Source: Candidatus Heimdallarchaeota archaeon
GTDB lineage: Archaea > Asgardarchaeota > Heimdallarchaeia > Heimdallarchaeales > Heimdallarchaeaceae
Assembly: GCA_016840095.1 (NCBI GenBank)
Contig: JAEOSZ010000111.1
Coordinates: 1-64,000, forward strand
DNA: 64,000 nucleotides
Reading direction: 5' to 3'
Shown in pieces: positions 54,370 to 61,579 of the stretch. Position numbers and translations under genes: made by a program. Numbering within the stretch: position 1 is the stretch's first letter; the number at the start of each line of letters is the position of its first letter. Below the pieces are notes generated by a model. It searched no databases. It saw only the letters and a program-made list of their open reading frames with translations, and had not been told where the DNA came from.

Positions 54370-54651
54370 TCAGTTTCCTCCAGCAATTGCGGGCATAAGC
54401 GCTACCATGTCACCATCATTCAACTTGGTTTGAAATCCATCTAGAATGTTAATATTTCTCCCATTTACTATAATGCGATAATGCTTCTTCAAATTGCCAT
54501 TACTATCAAGAATCTCTTCCTTGAGAACCTCTCCATATTTTTCAAAAAAACTTTCTAGTAGTTCTTCTATTGAATTTGTTTCAAAATAGAACTTCTTTTT
54601 TCCTATTATTTCTTTTATTTTCGTGAAAGTTATAATTTCAACATTAGCCAT
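54370..54651 (-). CDS. MoaD/ThiS-like ubiquitin-fold protein ending in GGN
   Basis: A 93-residue beta-grasp protein with VEIITFTKIKEIIG at the start, then HYRIIVNGRNINILDG and the C-terminal DGDMVALMPAIAGGN. MoaD and archaeal SAMPs usually end in GG, which is adenylated to carry sulfur or be conjugated. Here an Asn follows, so a protease would have to remove one residue, as for ubiquitin precursors. The region also contains a tungsten-pterin enzyme (AOR) that needs MoaD-made dithiolene, which favours a cofactor role. It is downstream of two small CxxC/CxxH genes on the same strand. Confidence 0.85.
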   Translation of the reverse strand: MANVEIITFTKIKEIIGKKKFYFETNSIEELLESFFEKYGEVLKEEILDSNGNLKKHYRIIVNGRNINILDGFQTKLNDGDMVALMPAIAGGN

Positions 54652-54691
54652 GAATCAAACCACTTCAATCTATTCGTTGAGAAAATTGTTC

Positions 54692-54955
54692 TCAAGATTG
54701 AGATTGTTCTTCTAGTAAAAATAGCTTTCTTAATTCTTGCATAGCTTCGTGATGGTGTAAATGTTCAAGCTTTCTTGCTGCTTCAAAGTGCTCTCCACAA
54801 AACCATTCCATAAAAGGAGGATGTTCTACAATGCTTTTCTTCTTAACCCTCTTCTCCCATTTTTTATCCTGTTTTGTTTTTTTGAAGCTGACAGTTCCTC
54901 CCTCTTCTCTGTGATCAAATTTGTTCATGCACAGCTCACAAATTGGCGGTTTCAT
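54692..54955 (-). CDS. Small CxxC/CxxH protein, paralogue of the upstream gene
   Basis: An 87-residue protein with CELC at residues 6-9 and WFCGEHFEAA near residue 52. The Cys and His are spaced as a probable zinc site, with a Lys-rich middle. The first 19 bases are identical to those of the upstream gene, and the two proteins share MKPPIC, EGG, SFxK/YFEK, HPP, WFC, EAA and EAM positions. Family unknown. It begins one base after the upstream stop (TAGATG), so both are one operon with the MoaD-like gene 40 bases on. Confidence 0.75.
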   Translation of the reverse strand: MKPPICELCMNKFDHREEGGTVSFKKTKQDKKWEKRVKKKSIVEHPPFMEWFCGEHFEAARKLEHLHHHEAMQELRKLFLLEEQSQS

Positions 54956-55210
54956 CTATAACAAATCCTTAGAGAATTTTTCTTTTAATATCTCCATTGC
55001 TTCAGACATTGTTAGTTTAGATAATTCCTTAGCTGCCTCATAATGTTTTTCACAAAACCAATCTGCGTAAGGTGGATGGCCAGTCAACCCCTCAACTTTC
55101 ATTGCTTTAATCCACCTTTCATCACTTTTACTCTTCTCAAAATAAACCAACCCTCCTTCATCAGAATCAGTAAATTCTTTGTAACAAATAACACAAATTG
55201 GCGGTTTCAT
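54956..55210 (-). CDS. Small CxxC/CxxH protein (tandem paralogue)
   Basis: An 84-residue protein with CVIC (6-9), EEGG-like loop, HPPYADWFCEKHYEAA (about 44-60) and a helical C-terminus. The putative ligands are CxxC and CxxH, so one zinc is expected. It is a full-length duplicate of the next gene, not a split reading frame: both have starts, stops and all motifs. Its start codon lies seven bases outside the TnpB element's left inverted repeat. Function unknown. Confidence 0.75.
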   Translation of the reverse strand: MKPPICVICYKEFTDSDEGGLVYFEKSKSDERWIKAMKVEGLTGHPPYADWFCEKHYEAAKELSKLTMSEAMEILKEKFSKDLL

Positions 55211-55216
55211 GATGAG

Positions 55217-56634
55217 TTTTTGTCATGTAGTCATATAAACTTTACATTGTTGAGCTAATTTCATAGTCGATGTGGGTATCATTCCTGGTGGGTCCACACA
55301 CACCCTACGTGGGTACATCACATACCCTCCTACCCCATCAGCACTTCTGGTGGGAAGTGCATTAGGATCGCTTTTAATTAGAATATTGTACGCAGCATTA
55401 ACATCAGCATTGATCTTGTAACCTAGAGCAGAAGTGAATATCCCTCGAGGATGACGTTTTCCAGTATATGTAGCACGTTTCTGAGGGAATTCATTATCCA
55501 GAAAACTGCATTTGGAAGTGTAGTCTTCCAGCACAGTATCTACAAGTATTCCTCGTTCTTCCGCTTTGTACTTCAATTGGTGGATAATCTTCAGGAAGGG
55601 GATGTTAACGAACAGCTGGGTGGTCTTCTTTCCTAAATTAACCTGCTGTTTCCACTTAGAATTATACCCTACAATCACTTCTTGAAGCTCTCGTTCAACA
55701 AATAACTCGACAAGATAGCTCGTTAGATGGTGGAGAGCATTCTTGAGCATCATCCTATATTTTTCTCGTAAATGGTAATAAGCTTGTCCATAAACTAGTT
55801 TTTGCTGGTTTTTTAATTGTTTCTTCTGCTGCTGTACGTACCGTGCTCGTAATTCTTTCTGCCTTTTCTGATAATATTGTATAATACTTTTGATTCCTTT
55901 TCCGTGGTCCTTGACAACAATCGGTTGAAATCCGAGGTTATCCACGAAGGTCACGAGGTTGTTAGTCCCTAAATCGATTGCTCCCTTCCTAGTTCTCTTT
56001 TGTATCTTTTTTGGTAGGATTTTCTCATACACCACTTCTAGAGTATACCCCACTGTTCTAGGAACTACTCTCACTTCTTTCAATCTACACCTAGCTGTTA
56101 AGCGTGTTTTATAGTAAAATCCTACTTTCTTAGGTAAGATTAACCATCCATTTCTTAATCTAGTCTGTTGGTTGGTTACAATCGCCACTCCTTCTCCATC
56201 CTTAGATTTGTATCTTGGAGTTTTTGGTATAGCTAGGAACTTCTCAGGATGGTTTTTCCACTCTTTCAATGCATGAAAATACGCTTTCCAATTTCTCACT
56301 AGCAGTTTAAGGGTGTGTTGTGCTGTGTGAGCTGGGAGAACTGAGTAAAATTCTTCTGATTTGAGTAACTTGTTGAGTTCGTAGTAATTTAGAAAATTAT
56401 TGCTTTTGGTGAGAGCTTGTTTTATCAGATAATTTGCTCGATTATAGAGATTCTTCACTTGATGACACAGTCTACTTAAAACTAGTTTATAGGATAGTTC
56501 TATGCTTTCTATTCTCCATACTACTGTCATCATTTTTTTTACTTTATTTTTCTATAAAAGCTCCCGTAATATTTAATCTTCACCCTTCATTTAAGTTGAT
56601 TTATTATCACTTTAACATGACTATATGACAAAAA
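55217..56634 (-). mobile_element. TnpB element with imperfect terminal inverted repeats
   Basis: TTTTTGTCATGTAGTCAT (55217-55234) and ATGACTATATGACAAAAA (56617-56634) are inverted copies with one mismatch. Together they bracket the tnpB gene. The tnpB stop lies inside the left copy. No tnpA is present, so it is non-autonomous or domesticated. Each arm is itself a direct repeat (ATGAC-TAT-ATGAC). The G/C-richer last 150 bases of the gene, next to this end, would encode the guide RNA if this element behaves like known TnpB loci. Confidence 0.65.
55223..56533 (-). CDS. tnpB: TnpB (IS200/IS605 OrfB family) RNA-guided nuclease homologue
   Basis: A 436-residue OrfB/TnpB. RuvC motif I is AIDLGTNNLV (Asp near 187) and motif III is INADVNAAYNI (Asp near 376). 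The usual motif II Glu is replaced by IVGYNSKWKQ, and a Glu occurs in LEDYTSKCSFLDNE (near 334), matching the branch with a relocated catalytic Glu. The zinc finger is absent: only one Cys sits where two CxxC pairs normally occur. Known TnpB proteins cut DNA guided by an RNA from their own 3' end. The reading frame is intact. Confidence 0.9.
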   Translation of the reverse strand: MMTVVWRIESIELSYKLVLSRLCHQVKNLYNRANYLIKQALTKSNNFLNYYELNKLLKSEEFYSVLPAHTAQHTLKLLVRNWKAYFHALKEWKNHPEKFLAIPKTPRYKSKDGEGVAIVTNQQTRLRNGWLILPKKVGFYYKTRLTARCRLKEVRVVPRTVGYTLEVVYEKILPKKIQKRTRKGAIDLGTNNLVTFVDNLGFQPIVVKDHGKGIKSIIQYYQKRQKELRARYVQQQKKQLKNQQKLVYGQAYYHLREKYRMMLKNALHHLTSYLVELFVERELQEVIVGYNSKWKQQVNLGKKTTQLFVNIPFLKIIHQLKYKAEERGILVDTVLEDYTSKCSFLDNEFPQKRATYTGKRHPRGIFTSALGYKINADVNAAYNILIKSDPNALPTRSADGVGGYVMYPRRVCVDPPGMIPTSTMKLAQQCKVYMTT

Positions 56635-56692
56635 TTGTTCATAAAATCTACTTAAGAGAATAATATAAAAATTTTAGGGGAAAGCGAATAGA

Positions 56693-57577
56693 CTATTCTA
56701 ATCTCATAGTTCTTCTAATAGATGTCATTGTTTCAGTTGCCATCAATCTGTTGTTTGAATCCTCATCATTACGTGCAATTTCTCCAAGAATATCTAGAGC
56801 ATTAGGATCTTTGAGCGCTCCAATATTGCTTATTGCTTCAAATCTTACTCTAGAGTGTTCATCATCAAGTGCTCTTAAATTAACATCAAGTATACGTGAA
56901 TCTTCTATCTCTCCAATATCTATTAATTTCCTGATTTCTTGGAGAACTTGTAATCTAATTCCCCAATCATGGTCATCGTAAGCTTTTACTAAATGGGGTA
57001 CTGGATTCCCTTCTACACGATATGTTAGGAATTCAACCGCTACTTCTTTTACTAGCTTATTGGAATCTAAAATGAAGTTTGCAACCAGAGAAGCTGGAAC
57101 TTTGATAGGAAATCTCAGAATAGTTGATTTTGCTTCGTCTCTGACAGATTCAGTGTCATCTCTTAATCTTTCAAATAATGGTTCAATCATTGCAATGTCA
57201 TCAAAGTTCTTCAATGCTTTAGCAGCAGAATATCTAACTTGTGGATGCACATCTACCAAAGAATGTATGATGAATGAAAACGTATCTGGATTTTTATGTT
57301 TTCCAAATGAATCAATAGTTGCTTTTCTAACTCCCCAATGATCATCTTCAAGAGCTTGACTTAAAGCAATCAACACTTGGCTATCTGCAATGTCTCCTAG
57401 AATTTCTGCAGCATAGATTCTTACATCTGGGTCTGAATCTTTTAAGGATTGGATTATTTTTTGTTTTGCTAAATCTTCATTTCCAAATGGGGCTAATTGT
57501 TCTAGAGCAAGTTGTCTAAGGGCTGGATTGGGATTTTCAAGTAATTTAATAATTTTCATTATCTCTTCATTTGACAT
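56693..57577 (-). CDS. HEAT-repeat (PBS-lyase-like) protein
   Basis: A 294-residue alpha-solenoid of nine or so HEAT units of about 31 residues, each with the DxxxxVRxxAAxxLG-like core: SDPDVRIYAAEILGDI, DHWGVRKATIDSFGKH, VHPQVRYSAAKALKNF and EHSRVRFEAISNIGAL. It has no signal peptide or catalytic site. Such proteins dock partner proteins. Its stop lies 59 bases outside the right inverted repeat of the TnpB element. No neighbour indicates the partner. Confidence 0.88.
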   Translation of the reverse strand: MSNEEIMKIIKLLENPNPALRQLALEQLAPFGNEDLAKQKIIQSLKDSDPDVRIYAAEILGDIADSQVLIALSQALEDDHWGVRKATIDSFGKHKNPDTFSFIIHSLVDVHPQVRYSAAKALKNFDDIAMIEPLFERLRDDTESVRDEAKSTILRFPIKVPASLVANFILDSNKLVKEVAVEFLTYRVEGNPVPHLVKAYDDHDWGIRLQVLQEIRKLIDIGEIEDSRILDVNLRALDDEHSRVRFEAISNIGALKDPNALDILGEIARNDEDSNNRLMATETMTSIRRTMRLE

Positions 57578-57723
57578 CCTAACACTTCAAGTAAACATGT
57601 TATTTGAAAACAAAAAACTTTGGTTCTAGGCTTATGATTTCTTAGCATGAGTCAATTTACAAACTCTTAAATAAAATCAATAGTACAATAGTATCGTTCA
57701 CAGCAACCATTGCTTCAGAAGGA

Positions 57724-59115
57724 TTGGGTACTTTGCTTACACTGAGACAAAAAATTTACTACTCCATTTGTAGAACTGGATCAACAATACTTCTGAATGT
57801 AGTTTTTGTTGCAACTTTCTGGATGTATACAAACCAAGTAAATCTAGATCCTATGTTAAATGGAATTGGAAATGCTGTAGGAAAAGTCGTTATAGGGGTT
57901 TCTTCTGTAATATTTGGTTTATTATCAGATAAAATACCTTCATCAGCAAAAATTGGAAGAAGAAAGTTCTTCATTTGGACTGGAGCTCCTGTTTTAGCTT
58001 TCTCATTCGTTATGCTTTTTATTCCCCAATTCATCATTCCTTCAGGCGGTCAGACTGCAAAATTTGCTTGGTTATTAATTTGGAATTCTATGTTTCATTT
58101 ATTTTATGGATATCTGCTAATTCCCTATCAATCGTGGATGCCTGAAATTACCTCTGATGATGAGAGAGTTCAAGTATCAGGATTGATGAATACTGTTAAT
58201 CTAGTTGGGGCAGCTATTGGTTCAGGTTTCGTTTTACTGATGTCTGGCTTTATAAACAAAGATCCACAAGGAATTTACGGAGTATCTGGCAAATATTTGT
58301 TTATTTTCGCCCTTGCTTTTGGTATTGTAGAATTCCTGTTCTTCTTACCCGCACTACTGAAAATTAAAGAAAGAGATGTTCCTGAGAAAGAAAATAAAGC
58401 TTGGGAGGAAATCAAAGTTGCACTACGAAACAAGAATTACATGATTTATGTAGGAGGATTTACAATCCTAAATGTAGGAGTTACGATTCTTTCAGCATTA
58501 ATTCTTGATTTTCTTGAACAAGTACTAGGTGTTATTGATGCACTACAGAAAGGGATATTCTCTGGTGTTATGCTTGTTACTGTCGTAGCTAGTTTCTTCT
58601 TCTGGGGAAGTTTCTCTAAAAAATTTGGTAAAAAATGGTCTTTAATAGTATCTTTCAGTCTTTTATTAGTCTGGATGCCATTGACTCCAATTATTGGTCG
58701 AATTCCTCTCATACCGAAAATTGTCCAAGGTTATGTGTTTAGTATTCTTGCAGTTTTTGCAGTTTCTGCTGTATATCTTTTTCCATATGCAATTATGGCT
58801 GATTTTGCTGATGAGGATGAGAGAAGAACTTCACAGAATCGTTCTGGTCTTTATACAGGATTCAAAAGCTTACCTTTCAATATTGCACAAGCTTTAGGGT
58901 TTATTTTAGCTGGTTTTATGCGTGATTGGGAAAAAGTAGTTGGAAGCGAAACAGTAAACCTTGGTCTTATGTGGCTTGGACCAATCTGTACAATTTTCTT
59001 GATAATTGCTTTTCCGATTATATGGAAGGCGGATCTTGATCCATTTATGCAAGATGCTAAAGTTAAGAATACTTCAATATTCAAACAAATATTTTCAAGA
59101 AAAAATCGAACTTAG
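57724..59115 (+). CDS. GPH/MFS-type symporter
   Basis: A 463-residue 12-helix transporter resembling the glycoside-pentoside-hexuronide:cation symporters. Indicators are the motif A-like LLSDKIPSSAKIGRRKFFIW and the helix 4-5 region PYQSWMPEITSDDERV. The second-half loop motif is GSFSKKFGKKW, with DFADEDERRTSQNRSG late in the protein, matching the family's conserved acid/Arg cluster. The substrate is probably a sugar or other small solute. The start is uncertain: TTG 57724 is used, TTG 57733 is possible. It lies 35 bases upstream of arsC on the same strand. Confidence 0.85.
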   Translation: MGTLLTLRQKIYYSICRTGSTILLNVVFVATFWMYTNQVNLDPMLNGIGNAVGKVVIGVSSVIFGLLSDKIPSSAKIGRRKFFIWTGAPVLAFSFVMLFIPQFIIPSGGQTAKFAWLLIWNSMFHLFYGYLLIPYQSWMPEITSDDERVQVSGLMNTVNLVGAAIGSGFVLLMSGFINKDPQGIYGVSGKYLFIFALAFGIVEFLFFLPALLKIKERDVPEKENKAWEEIKVALRNKNYMIYVGGFTILNVGVTILSALILDFLEQVLGVIDALQKGIFSGVMLVTVVASFFFWGSFSKKFGKKWSLIVSFSLLLVWMPLTPIIGRIPLIPKIVQGYVFSILAVFAVSAVYLFPYAIMADFADEDERRTSQNRSGLYTGFKSLPFNIAQALGFILAGFMRDWEKVVGSETVNLGLMWLGPICTIFLIIAFPIIWKADLDPFMQDAKVKNTSIFKQIFSRKNRT

Positions 59116-59150
59116 ATTATTTTTATTTACTTCTCTCTTGTTGTTTATAC

Positions 59151-59546
59151 ATGAAAAAAATTCTCTTCATTTGTGTTCATAATTCGTGCAGAAGTCAGAT
59201 TGCTGAAGGCTTTGGAAAAGAACTCGGAAAGGGCATTATAGAAGTTCGTTCTGGAGGAACAGAAAAAGGGCATCAAGTCGACCCTCTAGCCATTGAGGTT
59301 ATGAAAGAGAGAGGAATAGACTTATCTGAACAAGAATCTAAAGAAGTTGATTTTTGGGATTGGGCAGATAGATTAATTGTGATGGGATGTGATGCCGAGG
59401 AATCATGTCCGGCTCTTTATGTTCCAAAACTAGAGAATTGGGACCTTGATAATCCAAAAGGAAAACCAATAGATGAATACAGAAGAGTTAGAGATTTAAT
59501 AGAAGAAAAAGTTAGAGCGTTAATAAAAGAAGAAAGAAAAGGTTAG
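59151..59546 (+). CDS. arsC: Arsenate reductase (thioredoxin-coupled, LMW-PTP fold)
   Basis: A 131-residue protein. The P-loop CVHNSCRSQIAEG (CX5R, catalytic Cys near residue 8) is followed by the acid motif ENWDLDNP with its Asp. The MGCDAEESCPAL segment supplies the two further Cys (about 79 and 85) that relay electrons in ArsC, which separates it from ordinary tyrosine phosphatases. It would reduce arsenate to arsenite using thioredoxin or a similar donor. No arsenite pump or ArsR is adjacent. Confidence 0.9.
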   Translation: MKKILFICVHNSCRSQIAEGFGKELGKGIIEVRSGGTEKGHQVDPLAIEVMKERGIDLSEQESKEVDFWDWADRLIVMGCDAEESCPALYVPKLENWDLDNPKGKPIDEYRRVRDLIEEKVRALIKEERKG

Positions 59547-59665
59547 TAGTTAAATACACCATTTTTTGCAGCTAAAGTTAGTTGATTTACTCTTGTATAA
59601 TCGTTTTCTAACCTTTGAACTAATTTTTGATTTTTTGTTTTGCCAGTTTTGTTTTTCATTGCCAT
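59543..59665 (-). CDS. Candidate 40-residue basic small protein
   Basis: A minus-strand frame from ATG 59665 (GGTG eight bases ahead) to TAA at 59543 encodes MAMKNKTGKTKNQKLVQRLE and a further 20 residues ending NGVFNY. It is Lys/Asn-rich and then helical (about 15-36). It overlaps the last four bases of arsC. Its ribosome site, clean start/stop and position in an otherwise long gap support it, but its shortness keeps confidence modest. Function unknown. Confidence 0.45.
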   Translation of the reverse strand: MAMKNKTGKTKNQKLVQRLENDYTRVNQLTLAAKNGVFNY

Positions 59666-59890
59666 TTTTTTTGCACCTATCATAACGTAAACACCCCTTT
59701 ATTAAAGGATTTTTTTAATTAATTCGATTAATGGTTAAACTATTTGGTCGAATTACACAACTGGAATCGACTATAATAGAGCCTAGAAATTAAAGAATTT
59801 AAGAGATAGGTACATTGGTTTAACTCATTGGTTAAAGCTCAAAAAATTGACAGCACACAAAGTTTAAGACATAAATAATGTATTCATTGT
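59666..59890. other. Non-coding region upstream of exonuclease III
   Basis: AT-rich spacer. Near-repeats CATTGGTTTAACT and CATTGGTTAAAGC lie at about 59814-59838, and a TATA-like TTTAAGACATAAATA occurs at about 59863-59877, within 30 bases of ATG 59891. This fits a near-leaderless transcript. No tRNA, long hairpin or credible frame is seen. Confidence 0.5.
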
Positions 59891-60742
59891 ATGAAAGAAA
59901 TTACTTTAATTTCTTGGAATGTGAATGGTATTAGGGCTGTTTCTAAAAAAGAAATTTCAGAAGGATCCAAATATAATCCTATTCTACAGAAAGAAGAAGT
60001 CGTTAAGCTTAGATTCACTGATTGGCTTCATCTTGTTTCTCCAGATGCTTTATGTCTCCAAGAAACTAAAGCTCATCCTAAACAGCTTTCGAGTGACTTG
60101 ATAAATCCTCCTGGTTATATGAGTAATTTCTCTTCTGCAGAGAGAAAGGGATATAGTGGAGTAGTTACTTATTCAAAAACAAAACCTACTAGAGTGAGTA
60201 CTGATTTAGCAGATGATAGGATGAATAAAGAGGGAAGAGTAATTGAAACTGAATTTCCAGAATTTGTGTTGTTAAATGTTTATTTCCCTAATGGAAAGCT
60301 TAGTGCTGAAAGACTCAAATATAAACTGGATTTCTATGAAATATTTCTTGAACATGTAGTTAACATAAGGAAACAAGGAAAATCTGTTATTATATGTGGA
60401 GACGTCAATACAGCACATACAGAAATTGATCTAACGCACCCTAAGTCAAATGAAACCATATCTGGTTTTCTTCCTGAAGAACGAAAGTGGATTGATAAAC
60501 TGATTAGCAATGGTTTTGTTGATACTTTTAGACATTTCAACAAAGACCCAGAACACTATAGCTGGTGGTCAGCTAGGGCTATAGTTAAAGGTGTAACAGC
60601 AAGAGAAAGAAATGTTGGCTGGAGAATTGACTATTTCTTTGTATCTGAAGATTTGATTGATAACTTAGTCGAATCAGTAATGATGAATAAAGTAATGGGC
60701 TCTGATCACTGTCCTGTCAAAATAAAATTGAAATTTGACTGA
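59891..60742 (+). CDS. xth: Exodeoxyribonuclease III / AP endonuclease
   Basis: A 283-residue Xth family enzyme. Catalytic blocks are SWNVNGIRAV, CLQETKA, GYSGVVTYSK, LLNVYFPNG, CGDVNTAHTEIDL, YSWWSARA, GWRIDYFFVS and the C-terminal GSDHCPVKI; all metal and catalytic Asn, Glu, Asp and His residues appear intact. It cleaves DNA at abasic sites and removes 3' blocking groups. An insert near residues 20-40 (SEGSKYNPILQKEEV) lengthens the first loop. It is 47 bases from the next gene on the same strand. Confidence 0.95.
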   Translation: MKEITLISWNVNGIRAVSKKEISEGSKYNPILQKEEVVKLRFTDWLHLVSPDALCLQETKAHPKQLSSDLINPPGYMSNFSSAERKGYSGVVTYSKTKPTRVSTDLADDRMNKEGRVIETEFPEFVLLNVYFPNGKLSAERLKYKLDFYEIFLEHVVNIRKQGKSVIICGDVNTAHTEIDLTHPKSNETISGFLPEERKWIDKLISNGFVDTFRHFNKDPEHYSWWSARAIVKGVTARERNVGWRIDYFFVSEDLIDNLVESVMMNKVMGSDHCPVKIKLKFD

Positions 60743-60789
60743 CTGAATTAAGATATCTATAATAATAAGGCTACGATGTGTGAACTAAT

Positions 60790-61578
60790 ATGCTTCAGAT
60801 TGTTAGATTAGAGGATCTAGAAATTGAGAAATTCTGGGATTATGTTCTTAGTGACATCCCATTGTATTTTTTCTTCATTCTAGATTTGAAACAGTATCCT
60901 GAAAAAAGCAAATTCGTAGTAGCAGTTGAAAGTGATAAAATTGTTGGTTTATGTCTTATATGGATAAATAAAATTGTACATGTACGTGGTCAAAATGAGG
61001 AAATTGTGAAAGCTTTATTCCATGCAATTCCTAAAGATGTTCAAATTGATCAGGTTAATTTTGAAATAAGGTATCAGAAGTTGTTATCTTCTTTAATCCC
61101 AAAACCAAAAACAAAGCTGTTTCTTCATAGAATGGTGCTTCGAAAAGATAAAATGATTCCTAGATTTCAATTAGATAAACCTTTTACACAAAGAAAATTA
61201 ACTGAAAAAGACGCTTCAGTGATTGCGAAACTTATGGCAAAAGCTTCTCCTGAATATTGGAGTAAAATAACTGCCAAGCATCTAACTTTTGATGAAAATC
61301 AGAACTATACTGGTTTATTTGATGGTAAAAAGCTAGTTTCTTTCACTTTATCCTGGATAGATGAAACAGCTGCAATTATTGCGAATGCAGCTACACACCC
61401 TAAATATCAGAATCTAGGGCTTGCAACTTATCTAGTTAATGAGAGTGTTCATAACATGATGAATCATACAGAAATAGCGATTATTCATGTGCTTACAGAT
61501 AATGAACCAGCGATAAAAGTATACTCCAAAGTGGGGTACGAAATATATGCTTCATTTGTAATGGTTGGATTAGAATAA
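60790..61578 (+). CDS. GNAT-family N-acetyltransferase
   Basis: A 262-residue protein. The C-terminal half (about 130-262) is the GNAT fold: the acceptor-side ANAATHPKYQNLGLATYLVNE contains the acetyl-CoA loop (QNLGLA, a Q/R-x-x-G-x-A/G relative), followed by IIHVLTDNEPAIKVYSKVGYE. The N-terminal half is a degenerate GNAT-like domain, as in GCN5-related tandem-fold proteins. The substrate is unknown. It converges with the methyltransferase after two bases. Confidence 0.85.
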   Translation: MLQIVRLEDLEIEKFWDYVLSDIPLYFFFILDLKQYPEKSKFVVAVESDKIVGLCLIWINKIVHVRGQNEEIVKALFHAIPKDVQIDQVNFEIRYQKLLSSLIPKPKTKLFLHRMVLRKDKMIPRFQLDKPFTQRKLTEKDASVIAKLMAKASPEYWSKITAKHLTFDENQNYTGLFDGKKLVSFTLSWIDETAAIIANAATHPKYQNLGLATYLVNESVHNMMNHTEIAIIHVLTDNEPAIKVYSKVGYEIYASFVMVGLE

Positions 61579-61579
61579 C

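Noticed and set aside
54692..55210. The two CxxC/CxxH frames as one gene broken by a stop
   Set aside because: Each has its own start, stop and complete motif set; the second starts immediately after the first stop, and both align along their full length.
55223..56533. A tnpA transposase beside tnpB
   Set aside because: No frame with the small Y1 transposase HUH motif occurs on either side; flanks are unrelated genes.
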